NCBI GenBank assembly: GCA_017473285.1
Contig: JAFULP010000088.1
Coordinates: 1-6,733 of the forward strand
DNA length: 6,733 nucleotides
Direction: 5' to 3'
Source: Clostridia bacterium
GTDB taxonomy: Bacteria > Bacillota > Clostridia > Christensenellales > UBA1242
How positions within the stretch are numbered: position 1 is the stretch's first letter; every line of letters starts with the position of its first letter. Made by a program: the position numbers and the translations under genes. The notes beneath the pieces are model-generated. The model saw only the letters and a list, made by a program, of their open reading frames with translations. It had not been told where the DNA came from and searched no databases. Of this stretch, positions 1 to 6,017 are shown one piece after another.

Positions 1-66
1 GCTTTATTATACTAAAAAAAATTCAAAAACGAACCTAAGTGTTCCAAAAACTTTAAAAAAAAGGGA

Positions 67-147
67 GAGCGAAGTAAATTTTGCACCCCAAAATTTGGCG
101 TTGCCTACGCACTGCGCTCGCTTACGCTCGCACTTCGCTCAAATTTG
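67..147. repeat. GC-rich intergenic repeat-like element
   Basis: This noncoding stretch is far richer in G+C than its surroundings, most clearly at about 97-140. It contains CGCTCG at 115-120 and 125-130, and CGCTC at 136-140, spaced about 10 bases apart. An outer inverted repeat frames it: GAGCGAAGT at 67-75 pairs with ACTTCGCTC at 132-140. A smaller near-palindrome, CCAAAATTTGG, lies at 88-98. I see no open frame of credible length here. The composition and symmetry are typical of dispersed intergenic repeats (REP-like), but no second copy occurs in this window, so dispersal is inference. Confidence 0.4.
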
Positions 148-187
148 ATTTGGTTGGTTTATCAAGTGTGAAAATATAACCTTATAT

Positions 188-193
188 TATAAT
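188..193 (+). promoter_or_regulatory. Candidate -10 box upstream of the SPOR-like gene
   Basis: A perfect TATAAT lies 40 bases before the ATG at 234. No convincing -35 hexamer is found at 16-18 bases upstream (the region reads AGTGTG), so this is a weak call. A second -10-like TACAAT at 223-228 would place the transcript start almost on the ATG, giving a leaderless message, but it also lacks a -35. The absence of a Shine-Dalgarno sequence before the ATG makes the leaderless option worth considering. Confidence 0.35.
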
Positions 194-233
194 ATTTCGA
201 CATAAATTAACTTTGATGTAAATACAATATTGT

Positions 234-1010
234 ATGAAAAATAAAGAATACAGGGTATATGAAGTAAAAACTAAAAAAACACACACATTTAGCATTGCAG
301 TAATTATTTGTGGGCTGCTTCTTAGCATAAGCGTGTGTAATTTGGTTAGTTTTATGTTTTTTTCAAACGGAATTGATTTTGTGTCGGGCAAACAACGAAA
401 TGCCAACAATTTTTATGCGGTGGAAGTAAACAGTTTTGATACCTATGACGATGCGTACAATTTTGCAACCACTTTGCAACAAAAGGGTGGAGCGGGGTAT
501 ATAACATATAACAAGAAATACAAGGTGTTGTCATCACTTTACTTAACATATGACAATGCTAAATCGGTGGCGGATAACATTAAGGGCGAGTATGCTAATG
601 CGTGTGTGTACGAAATTGTGTTGCCCGAAATTGTTGTGCCAGATGATATAACTAAGGAACAACAAAATGCAATTACCACAAGTTTTGCCGTAACCAAATC
701 GGCAATTGCTACAATGACCAATATTTATTTAGGGCTTGATAAAGGCGAAATGCAGGACACCACCGCACACACAATGCTAACTTCCCTATACGATGAGTGC
801 GCCGACCAAGTAACCAGCATCAAAACCGCTTTCCATAGCCTAGACACAGCCACATATTTAAGACATCGAATGTATTTGACCGACTTTGCTTCCAACCTTG
901 CCGAAATTAGTACAATCAACCTATCGGGCATAGAATTATCACAAATAATCAAATATCAACAAATTAAGTGCGCCTTTTTGTATATATCTATGGCAAATTT
1001 GTTTCAATAA
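234..1010 (+). CDS. Membrane-anchored SPOR-like domain protein
   Basis: The 258-aa product has a short basic N-terminus, one hydrophobic segment at about residues 19-43, and then an extracellular part, giving a type II (N-in) topology. Residues about 59-129 look like a SPOR domain: a strand (FYAVEVNSF), a helix with an alternating aromatic/Ala pattern (YDDAYNFATTL), a Gly-rich turn, a second strand, and a second helix (YDNAKSVADNI) ending in VYEI. SPOR domains bind denuded peptidoglycan glycan strands, often at division or sporulation septa. The match here is by pattern only. Residues about 138-258 are mainly helical and I do not recognise them. ATG 234 is the only reasonable start: an in-frame stop lies at 219-221, and the next Met would delete the anchor. 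There is no clear ribosome binding site. The gene stands alone and is followed directly by a bidirectional terminator. A role in the cell wall or septum is inferred. Confidence 0.75.
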   Translation: MKNKEYRVYEVKTKKTHTFSIAVIICGLLLSISVCNLVSFMFFSNGIDFVSGKQRNANNFYAVEVNSFDTYDDAYNFATTLQQKGGAGYITYNKKYKVLSSLYLTYDNAKSVADNIKGEYANACVYEIVLPEIVVPDDITKEQQNAITTSFAVTKSAIATMTNIYLGLDKGEMQDTTAHTMLTSLYDECADQVTSIKTAFHSLDTATYLRHRMYLTDFASNLAEISTINLSGIELSQIIKYQQIKCAFLYISMANLFQ

Positions 1011-1036
1011 AAAAGGGAGTTTAAAACTCTCTTTTT
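1010..1036. terminator. Bidirectional intrinsic terminator between convergent genes
   Basis: A 12-bp stem pairs 1010-1021 with 1025-1036 around a 3-base loop. It includes GGGAGT against ACTCTC with one G-T wobble. The outer arms are A-runs and T-runs, so the transcript ends in a U-tract read from either strand. It lies exactly between the SPOR-like gene, whose stop overlaps its left arm, and the convergent minus-strand gene ending at 1040. It can serve both. Confidence 0.8.
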
Positions 1037-1039
1037 CAA

Positions 1040-1249
1040 TTAATTAACAATTATTAAATCTGCAAGTTTAATATTCATAGTTTTACATATTTTGTAAAGC
1101 ACATTTGAATAAACCGTTAAATCATTTTTCATAATTTTTCTAAAATCATAATATTTGATAGTGCATTTTTCACAAAATTTTTTGATAGTGAAATTATGAG
1201 ATTTTAAATACTCTTTAATAATTTTACAATTAAAAGTTAATTTTTCCAT
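1040..1249 (-). CDS. Small XRE/Cro-type helix-turn-helix protein
   Basis: This 69-aa protein is almost entirely one DNA-binding domain. Residues about 8-67 follow the Cro/CI five-helix spacing: a first helix ending in EYLKSHN, helix 2 from Thr21 to Cys29 (TIKKFCEKC), a turn, the recognition helix about Tyr33-Met40 (YYDFRKIM), then two C-terminal helices ending in the typical I-x-x-x-DLI. No effector or dimerisation extension follows. The start is well supported: ATG at 1249 is preceded by AAGGAG (1255-1260 on the plus strand) at 5-base spacing. It lies 84 bases downstream of the second TauE/SafE gene on the same strand with no clear terminator between, so it may be read from that transcript. 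Its target is unknown. The nearby divergent promoter region with a TGTAC inverted repeat is one candidate, by inference only. Confidence 0.75.
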   Translation of the reverse strand: MEKLTFNCKIIKEYLKSHNFTIKKFCEKCTIKYYDFRKIMKNDLTVYSNVLYKICKTMNIKLADLIIVN

Positions 1250-1333
1250 ATTTTCTCCTTAAAGCAAATTGCTATAAAGATATTTTAGTACAATCTTTTG
1301 ATAAAAAGATAAGGTGTGCCTATATATCAACAC

Positions 1334-1720
1334 TTATTTTTTATCTTCTTTCTTTTTTTGTTTAAATGATTTAATCAATTCAACTAATTGCCAAATACCT
1401 ATCGCTATTAGGAATAGGGCAAATAGTTTTTTTAATACCGTATTATTGATATGAATTGCTATAAGGGCACTAAGTATACTTACTACCGCGCCTATGATTG
1501 CCAACCAATAAGTTTCCTTAAAACGCACTAGTTTGTTTTTAAAATGCAAAATAAGTGCCACGATTGACATTGGTATAAACGATATTAAATTAATACCTTG
1601 TGCTTCCAGTTGCTCAAAGCCAGCCAGTAGGGTAAGTATGGGTATAAGCAGTGTTCCGCCACCCATACCCATACCACCAACAAGCCCACCAATTAAACCA
1701 CCAATAATTTCCCAAATCAT
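1334..1720 (-). CDS. Half-size TauE/SafE family membrane permease (second of pair)
   Basis: The 128-aa protein has about four TM helices (roughly residues 4-30, 42-60, 72-90 and 95-116) and a Lys-rich cytoplasmic tail (116-128). The N-terminus carries the glycine-rich signature of TauE/SafE (formerly DUF81): G7, G8, G11, G12, G15, G16, G18, then GGG at 20-22 and P27. Family members export or import small anions such as sulfite, sulfoacetate or other organosulfur compounds. The usual protein has about 250 residues and two such repeats, so this is one repeat only. The basic loop between helices 2 and 3 (HFKNKLVRFK) and the basic tail place the loop and C-terminus inside. ATG 1720 follows AAGGTGG (plus 1725-1731) at 4-base spacing. 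A second half-size gene lies just upstream on the same strand, so the two products probably assemble as a heterodimer. The substrate is unknown. Confidence 0.85.
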   Translation of the reverse strand: MIWEIIGGLIGGLVGGMGMGGGTLLIPILTLLAGFEQLEAQGINLISFIPMSIVALILHFKNKLVRFKETYWLAIIGAVVSILSALIAIHINNTVLKKLFALFLIAIGIWQLVELIKSFKQKKKEDKK

Positions 1721-1741
1721 ATATCCACCTTAATTAAATCC

Positions 1742-1759
1742 GTGGCTTATTTAAACCAC
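1742..1759 (-). other. Intercistronic RNA hairpin between the two permease genes
   Basis: In the minus-strand transcript a 7-bp stem (GTGGTTT with AAGCCAC, one U-G wobble) closes a 4-base loop. It lies just before the SD (1725-1731) of the second permease gene. No U-run follows, so it is not an intrinsic terminator. It could affect message stability or access to the ribosome binding site, which is inferred from position only. Confidence 0.35.
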
Positions 1760-1842
1760 ATACTTATAATTTTGAAAAGAACAAAAATCATACTCAACTT
1801 CCATCCAATCGCCTTCACATTATCCCAATAACGTATTCCATA

Positions 1843-2205
1843 TTATCTAACCAACATACTTACGCCACTAATCAAAATTAGCCCAATAAATATTATGCGT
1901 ACTACTTTGTTGTCCAGTTTGTTAAGCAGTAATGCTCCGCCCGCTCCACCAACAATAATTGAAAGTATTACAGGCCAACTGGTAGCAAAATTAATTGAAT
2001 TATGGGTTATATAAATTATCGAACTGGCAATACTTATTGGAAGAATAACGAACAATGCGGTTGCTTGGGCTTGTTTTTGGCTAAAACCAAAAAATTTGGT
2101 AAGCACAGGGACTACAATCATTCCGCCACCACCGCCAAATAGCCCGTTTATTACTCCAATTAACGCTCCAAATAGGACAATATGTAATTTTTTTACTTTT
2201 TTCAT
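1843..2205 (-). CDS. Half-size TauE/SafE family membrane permease (first of pair)
   Basis: Starting at ATG 2205 the protein has 120 residues: a basic N-terminus (MKKVKK), then four TM helices at about 7-35, 48-66, 75-95 and 101-119. The TauE/SafE signature is clear in helix 1: G13, G17, G21, five glycines at 24-28, and P33. Helix 2 starts QAQATAL, also typical. A longer reading from TTG 2250 (15 more residues) is possible but unlikely, since that codon falls at the expected start of the transcript. Neither start has a strong SD. The gene encodes one repeat of a normally two-repeat transporter. The second repeat is encoded 122 bases downstream on the same strand, so a two-subunit anion permease is likely. 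After the TAA stop the same frame stays open for 31 codons. Confidence 0.85.
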   Translation of the reverse strand: MKKVKKLHIVLFGALIGVINGLFGGGGGMIVVPVLTKFFGFSQKQAQATALFVILPISIASSIIYITHNSINFATSWPVILSIIVGGAGGALLLNKLDNKVVRIIFIGLILISGVSMLVR

Positions 2206-2215
2206 AAAGTTATTC

Positions 2216-2230
2216 TGTACTTTTTGTACA
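2216..2230. promoter_or_regulatory. Inverted repeat TGTAC-N5-GTACA, possible operator
   Basis: TGTAC (2216-2220) and GTACA (2226-2230) are perfect inverted half-sites around TTTTT. An overlapping 14-base palindrome (TTTTTGTACAAAAA, 2221-2234) shares the right half-site. The site ends 7 bases before the -35 box of the plus-strand promoter, and it sits in the leader of the minus-strand permease transcript just before its ATG. A dimeric regulator bound here could act on both genes. No regulator is identified. Confidence 0.4.
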
Positions 2231-2237
2231 AAAATAT

Positions 2238-2266
2238 TTGCCAAAATCAAATATTTGTATTATAAT
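2238..2266 (+). promoter_or_regulatory. Sigma-A-type promoter for the large surface-protein gene
   Basis: TTGCCA (2238-2243, 5 of 6 matches to the -35 consensus) and a perfect TATAAT (2261-2266) are separated by the ideal 17 bases. Transcription would begin near 2273, leaving a leader of about 35 bases with the SD AAGAGG at 2296-2301. This is the best promoter in the window, and it suits a gene whose length implies heavy investment by the cell. Confidence 0.75.
2259..2264 (-). promoter_or_regulatory. Opposite-strand -10 box for the permease genes
   Basis: The 10 bases TATTATAATA at about 2258-2267 are close to a perfect palindrome, so a full TATAAT is also read on the minus strand at 2259-2264. 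It would start transcription near 2252, about 47 bases before ATG 2205. The minus-strand -35 is weak (TTCTTG at 2281-2286 with a 16-base spacer). It gives a plausible shared-core bidirectional promoter. Confidence 0.45.
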
Positions 2267-2307
2267 GGGGTTGTTAAACACAAGAATATTACAGCAAGAG
2301 GTTTTAA

Positions 2308-4707
2308 ATGAAATTATTTATTAAGTTACGCAACAAGTATTTTATGGCGTTGGCATCATTGATTTTGTTGGTTATGGCAAGCATGGGGTTGTTTAACCTT
2401 TGTGGCTCTGTTAATAGCGTTGATGCTAGCATGATAAGTTTTGATAACGAATCAAGCATTACTATTACCAATGGTTCATTTAGCAGTTTTTCATCATCGG
2501 CTAGTTATCCATACACTGTAAGTGGATATACCACTTCGGGCAATAATACACCTAGTATGAAAACTGGTGCTATCAACATAAGTGACAGCACATATGCTAA
2601 GAACTATGAAAAATATGGTTTAACCGAATATGGCAATCCTAAGGGAGTGGGTAAGGATAATTATGTGCTTATGATTAACACTCAAGAAGATAGTGATTAT
2701 ACCTACACTTCAAACGAATTTACCCTTCCAGCCAACGGTTGTTACTACATCACCGTATCTGCAAAAGTAATTGGCGACAATGGCATTGCATCAGTGTTTT
2801 TAATGCAAGATAATACAATTTTTGAAGATTGTATAATATCAAATATTACATCTACTACTTGGTCAAATTACACATTCTTTGTTGCAACCAATAGTTATGA
2901 AAGTGTTACTTTAAAGTTTGGTATGCAAATTGGTAGCCAAAGCACTCGTGCTAGCGGTTGTGTATTGTTTGACGAATTACATGCGGGTCAAATTTCACAA
3001 GAAACACTTAGTGACTGCTTAATGACATTTAGCGAAAAGTCTTACAAGTATGCTGAGTTACGCACACCAAATATGTATAAAGCATATGGTTTTGGCAATG
3101 TGGTAGTTGAATTCGCTCCAGATGCTGATGGTAATAATGTTCCAAATCCTATTGCGGACATAAATTATTTTGCAACCTTAAGCAGTGGCGGGGACAAGAA
3201 GTCGGCTGAAATTAGCAATGGTACAGTTAATATAAGCACTACTAACGGCTATGTAAACTATACTGGTCAAGAAGAAATTTTGCAACCAAACAGCACATAC
3301 AGATTTTCAATCTTTGCCAAGGCTAGCGAGCTTACTTCTGGCTCTGGATTTGTAAAGTTGGAAGAAATCTTGGATGAAGAAGACGAGAAGTATGAAGACT
3401 TTATGGATTCAACCACTGAAGATTTGACCGCTAAAAATTCTAACCTAACCATTTCAAGCGTTACATCTAACAAGATGACAGATGGATATAATGAATACAT
3501 CATCTATGTAAACACTGGCGCTTTGGAAACAAGCAAGGTTAAATTTAGTTTTGGTTTAGGCACAAGTTCAACAAAGGCCACTGGCGAAATGAGTTTTAAA
3601 AACTTTACCATCGAGCGTGTGCCGTACAGTGCTTACAGCAAGGCATCAACAAGTAGCACAGTGGGTAAGTTCAACATTGCTGACCGTATTAGTTTAAACT
3701 CTAGCGAATATTCTAACTATACTTTTGATATGATACAATCTAATAGTTTTGACGGGGTTCAATATCCTGCCGAACCTACTAATTGGACTGTATCAAATGG
3801 TGCAAATGGTTATCAATTATCAGGTGTTGTAAATTTAAGCGCATTTGATAGCGTTATGAACAAGTATGCTAACAAAGTTAATACTATTTCAGCACCAGCA
3901 AGCCTAACTACATCATCTAACAACAATGTGTTGATGATTTATAACGGCATTGAAACTACTCAAAGTTATACTTCTCAAAGCAAAAGTTTATCTGCAAATA
4001 AGTACTACAAAATTACAACCTTTGTAAACACACATTTGTGGGATAAGGATGCTAGTGGCGTTACTGTTGTGGCTAAAACTGGCTCTAATGTGCTAGCACA
4101 AGCAACCGGCATTAAAACAAGCGACGCTTGGCAAAGAGTGGAACTATATATTCACACTCCAGCAAACAGCGTGGATGTAAGTTTGGAATTAAGCCTAGGA
4201 TATGGCAACAATTTGTCTAGCGGCTATGCATTCTTTGACAATATCTTGATTGAAGAAAGTGACACTGAAGGCGAATTTAGTTCTCGTTTTAACGAATTTA
4301 CAGTGGCTACAAATGGTAGCGTTACAGTTGATTTAAACAACTCTATGTTAACTTCGACCACATCTCGTGACTTTAACACTCCAGTATTGTACACAGGCAC
4401 AAACAATGGCAACACAACTATCAACGCTGGTATTGTGGACTTAACTCAAGATTTAAAATCGATAATTACAACTAGCAAGGTGGAAGCATTGCGTGAACTA
4501 TCTGGCGATAACCGCAAAGTGTTAGCAATTTCAACCGCTTTGGATATGGATGGTTATTACACATATACAAGTGTATTAAAATATAATTTTGAAAGTGGTA
4601 AATATTACAAATTATCTTTTGATTTGTTTACAGATGGCATTTCTCAACAAGATAAGGACGAAAGTATGACAATGGCAAACTTGCTGAAGGTGCAAACATT
4701 GAATTAA
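2308..4707 (+). CDS. N-terminal fragment: secreted protein with tandem CBM-like jelly-roll modules
   Basis: The 799-aa open frame starts at ATG 2308, behind AAGAGG at 6-base spacing. Residues 1-40 form a signal peptide: basic start, hydrophobic core about 12-31, and a likely signal peptidase I site after VDA at 38-40. Cys32 lacks a lipobox. The rest is Ser/Thr/Asn-rich beta structure in four modules that can be aligned by eye. Each has a YTS/YTG strand, then an aromatic-rich strand (CYYITVSAKV, TYRFSIFAKA, KYYKITTFVN, KYYKLSFDLF), and in modules 1-3 a later pattern such as WSNYTFFV with a closing strand (VLFDELHA, MSFKNFTIE, AFFDNILIEE). The modules span about residues 41-232, 233-450, 451-652 and 653 onward. 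This resembles CBM4/9-type galactose-binding-like folds. Catalytic residues are not apparent. The frame leaves module 4 near 4665 and reads out-of-frame residues (MTMANLLKVQTLN) to the TAA, so the end is artificial. Confidence 0.8.
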   Translation: MKLFIKLRNKYFMALASLILLVMASMGLFNLCGSVNSVDASMISFDNESSITITNGSFSSFSSSASYPYTVSGYTTSGNNTPSMKTGAINISDSTYAKNYEKYGLTEYGNPKGVGKDNYVLMINTQEDSDYTYTSNEFTLPANGCYYITVSAKVIGDNGIASVFLMQDNTIFEDCIISNITSTTWSNYTFFVATNSYESVTLKFGMQIGSQSTRASGCVLFDELHAGQISQETLSDCLMTFSEKSYKYAELRTPNMYKAYGFGNVVVEFAPDADGNNVPNPIADINYFATLSSGGDKKSAEISNGTVNISTTNGYVNYTGQEEILQPNSTYRFSIFAKASELTSGSGFVKLEEILDEEDEKYEDFMDSTTEDLTAKNSNLTISSVTSNKMTDGYNEYIIYVNTGALETSKVKFSFGLGTSSTKATGEMSFKNFTIERVPYSAYSKASTSSTVGKFNIADRISLNSSEYSNYTFDMIQSNSFDGVQYPAEPTNWTVSNGANGYQLSGVVNLSAFDSVMNKYANKVNTISAPASLTTSSNNNVLMIYNGIETTQSYTSQSKSLSANKYYKITTFVNTHLWDKDASGVTVVAKTGSNVLAQATGIKTSDAWQRVELYIHTPANSVDVSLELSLGYGNNLSSGYAFFDNILIEESDTEGEFSSRFNEFTVATNGSVTVDLNNSMLTSTTSRDFNTPVLYTGTNNGNTTINAGIVDLTQDLKSIITTSKVEALRELSGDNRKVLAISTALDMDGYYTYTSVLKYNFESGKYYKLSFDLFTDGISQQDKDESMTMANLLKVQTLN

Positions 4708-4817
4708 CTGGGCTAGAAAACTCTAAATTTACTTATGTTACATCAAATGGCAAGTGGACAACTTACGAATTTTATGTTGGCGTAAATTCAAGCACAACTT
4801 CAAACCTTCTATTTAGT

Positions 4818-5846
4818 TTGGGTAGCGAATTTACTGGATGTTATGGAAAAGCCTTCCTAGGCAATATCAACCTAGTTGAAGTAGAGGAAGATGTGTTTAC
4901 ATCTACTGAAAATGCTGATACTGTATTAAAGGTAAGTTCTATTGAGGAAACTGAGGACGACGAAACTGAAGAAAGCACCAAGAGTGAAACTAACTTTGAT
5001 TGGGTATACATCCCTACAATTTTAACATTCTTAGCAATTGTTGTTGCTGTGGTGGGTGTGTTTGTTCGTCGTAACATCAAGTTTAAAAAGACTGTTAAAA
5101 ACAAGAAAGCCGTGTACGACCGTGATACTACAGTTATGCAAAATAGATATCGCCGTCTTGCAATTGATGCTCGTGATAAGGAAGTGCGTGAATTAACCAA
5201 GGAATGCGAAGAATTAATCAATTTGCGTAGTGCTAGCGAAGAAAGGTATAAGGAAGCATTAAGTCGTTTGCGTAGTGCAAGGTTAAGCAATCGTGATGGC
5301 TCTAAACGCAACGAAATTGCTGCAATTGAGCGTGAAGTTAAGCATATTTCTAAGGAAGTGGCTCGTCTTGGCGTGCAAGTGAATAACTACGAAAATGAAA
5401 TTGAATTTATGCAAACTGAAGCATATTTAATCGACCTTGAAAAGCGTATGGCTCGTGAAAGTAATTACAATCGTAACCAAATGCGTAAAGAAGCGCAAAT
5501 GAGCGAAGAAGAGCGTGAGATTGCAATTGCAAAGCGTGAAGAAAAACAAGCCCGTCAGCAAGAAAAGGAAGATTTAAAGGCTGAAAAATTGGCTAAAAAG
5601 CAAGAAAAATTTGAGCAAGAACGCAAAGAAATTGAATTGCAATTAGCACAAGCCAAGGAATTGGATGAAAAGTTTGTAAAAGAACAAGAATTAAAGCGAA
5701 TTCAACTTGAGCAAGAACGCCTTGCAAAAGAACAAGAAAAGGCTGAAAAAGAAGCACAAAAACAACAAACTGAGCAAGAAGAAGCACTAAAGGCAGACAG
5801 TTTAGATGCTGAACAACAAGAAATTGTTGATGCAAGCTCAATCTAA
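4818..5846 (+). CDS. C-terminal fragment: end of module 4, TM helix and cytoplasmic coiled coil
   Basis: This frame is open from 4656. The TTG at 4818 is only the first nominal start and has no good SD. The codons before it (encoding LAEGANIELTGL, then WTTYEFYVG) complete the fourth jelly-roll module of the upstream fragment, and AFLGNINLVEVE is its closing strand. Counting from TTG 4818, residues about 30-60 are an acidic linker, 62-83 a TM helix (starting WVYIPTILTF), and 84-95 a basic stop-transfer stretch, so the C-terminus is cytoplasmic. Residues about 107-335 form a long, highly charged coiled coil rich in Glu, Lys, Gln and Ala, with repeated EQER/KEQEK units. It ends at TAA 5844, which interrupts a frame that continues to 5987. 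It is very probably the second part of the gene starting at 2308, not an independent gene. Confidence 0.7.
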   Translation: MGSEFTGCYGKAFLGNINLVEVEEDVFTSTENADTVLKVSSIEETEDDETEESTKSETNFDWVYIPTILTFLAIVVAVVGVFVRRNIKFKKTVKNKKAVYDRDTTVMQNRYRRLAIDARDKEVRELTKECEELINLRSASEERYKEALSRLRSARLSNRDGSKRNEIAAIEREVKHISKEVARLGVQVNNYENEIEFMQTEAYLIDLEKRMARESNYNRNQMRKEAQMSEEEREIAIAKREEKQARQQEKEDLKAEKLAKKQEKFEQERKEIELQLAQAKELDEKFVKEQELKRIQLEQERLAKEQEKAEKEAQKQQTEQEEALKADSLDAEQQEIVDASSI

Positions 5847-5990
5847 AATACTAGCGTTAAAAGTGAAAATGTTGATGCTGAAATCAAGGCTCAAGATGTT
5901 GAAACTATTCAAGAAAATAGTCAAAAAGCAGATGATAATTTAAATACTGAAATTAGTGAAAATTCATCAAACGAAGATGAAAACAACTAA
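5847..5990 (+). pseudogene. Stranded C-terminal tail after the in-frame stop
   Basis: After TAA 5844 the same frame encodes 47 residues of acidic, Asn/Ser/Glu-rich sequence (beginning NTSVKSENVDAEIK and ending SSNEDENN). Its composition continues the preceding coiled-coil tail (compare SLDAEQQEIVDASS before the stop with VDAEIKAQDVETIQE after it). It ends in tandem TAATAA, 27 bases before the next ATG. A single C-to-T change (CAA to TAA) would account for the interruption. There is no start codon with an SD, so this part is probably untranslated. Confidence 0.6.
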
Positions 5991-6017
5991 TAATCACAGA
6001 TTGTTAAGGATAAAGTT

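Larger units (their letters stand above)
2308..5990 (+). pseudogene. Disrupted gene for a large surface protein (jelly-roll repeats, TM helix, coiled coil)
   Basis: Read across two lesions, this is one gene of about 1,227 codons. Order of parts: signal peptide, four jelly-roll modules, an acidic linker (EETEDDETEE region), a TM helix encoded at 5001-5066, a stop-transfer cluster (RRNIKFKK), a long coiled coil, and an acidic Asn/Glu-rich tail. Lesion 1 is a -1 shift between 4656 and 4680, where frame 1 and frame 3 are both open. One missing base near 4664 would restore a smooth reading (DES-YDNGKLAEGANIEL). Lesion 2 is TAA at 5844-5846. The same frame then runs 47 more codons to tandem TAATAA at 5988-5993. 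No canonical X-XXY-YYZ slippery site is visible, so programmed frameshifting is unlikely. Recent inactivation and sequencing error are both possible. The intact protein would link extracellular glycan-binding modules to a cytoplasmic scaffold, a role inferred from architecture only. Confidence 0.75.

Noticed and set aside
31..44. GAAC-N6-GTTC inverted repeat resembling a Gram-positive LexA box
   Set aside because: The Bacillus/Clostridium LexA consensus needs a 4-base spacer. Here it is 6, and no SOS gene is adjacent.
1293..1310. Inverted repeat ATCTTTT/AAAAGAT between the second permease and the XRE gene
   Set aside because: It is AT-only, with a weak stem and no following U-run on the minus strand, so it does not support a terminator.
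2206..2250. TTG 2250 as the start of the first permease gene
   Set aside because: It falls at the expected transcript start with no SD, and the extra residues precede a natural basic N-terminus at ATG 2205.
4656..4690. Programmed -1 ribosomal frameshift
   Set aside because: No X-XXY-YYZ slippery heptamer is in frame in the overlap, and the lost-base reading gives a better module sequence. A second lesion at 5844 also points to disruption.
4841..5311. 156-codon minus-strand open frame opposite the coiled-coil gene
   Set aside because: It is a shadow of the strongly biased codons on the plus strand, with no SD and low-complexity Ser/Leu/Arg content.
5600..5800. Tandem DNA repeat in the GAGCAAGAACGC-like region
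   Set aside because: The similarity is irregular and explained by low-complexity Glu/Gln/Lys coiled-coil coding. No constant repeat unit exists.
5844..5846. Stop-codon reassignment (TAA read as an amino acid)
   Set aside because: Other genes here, including both permeases, the XRE gene and the SPOR-like gene, end in TAA at sensible places.
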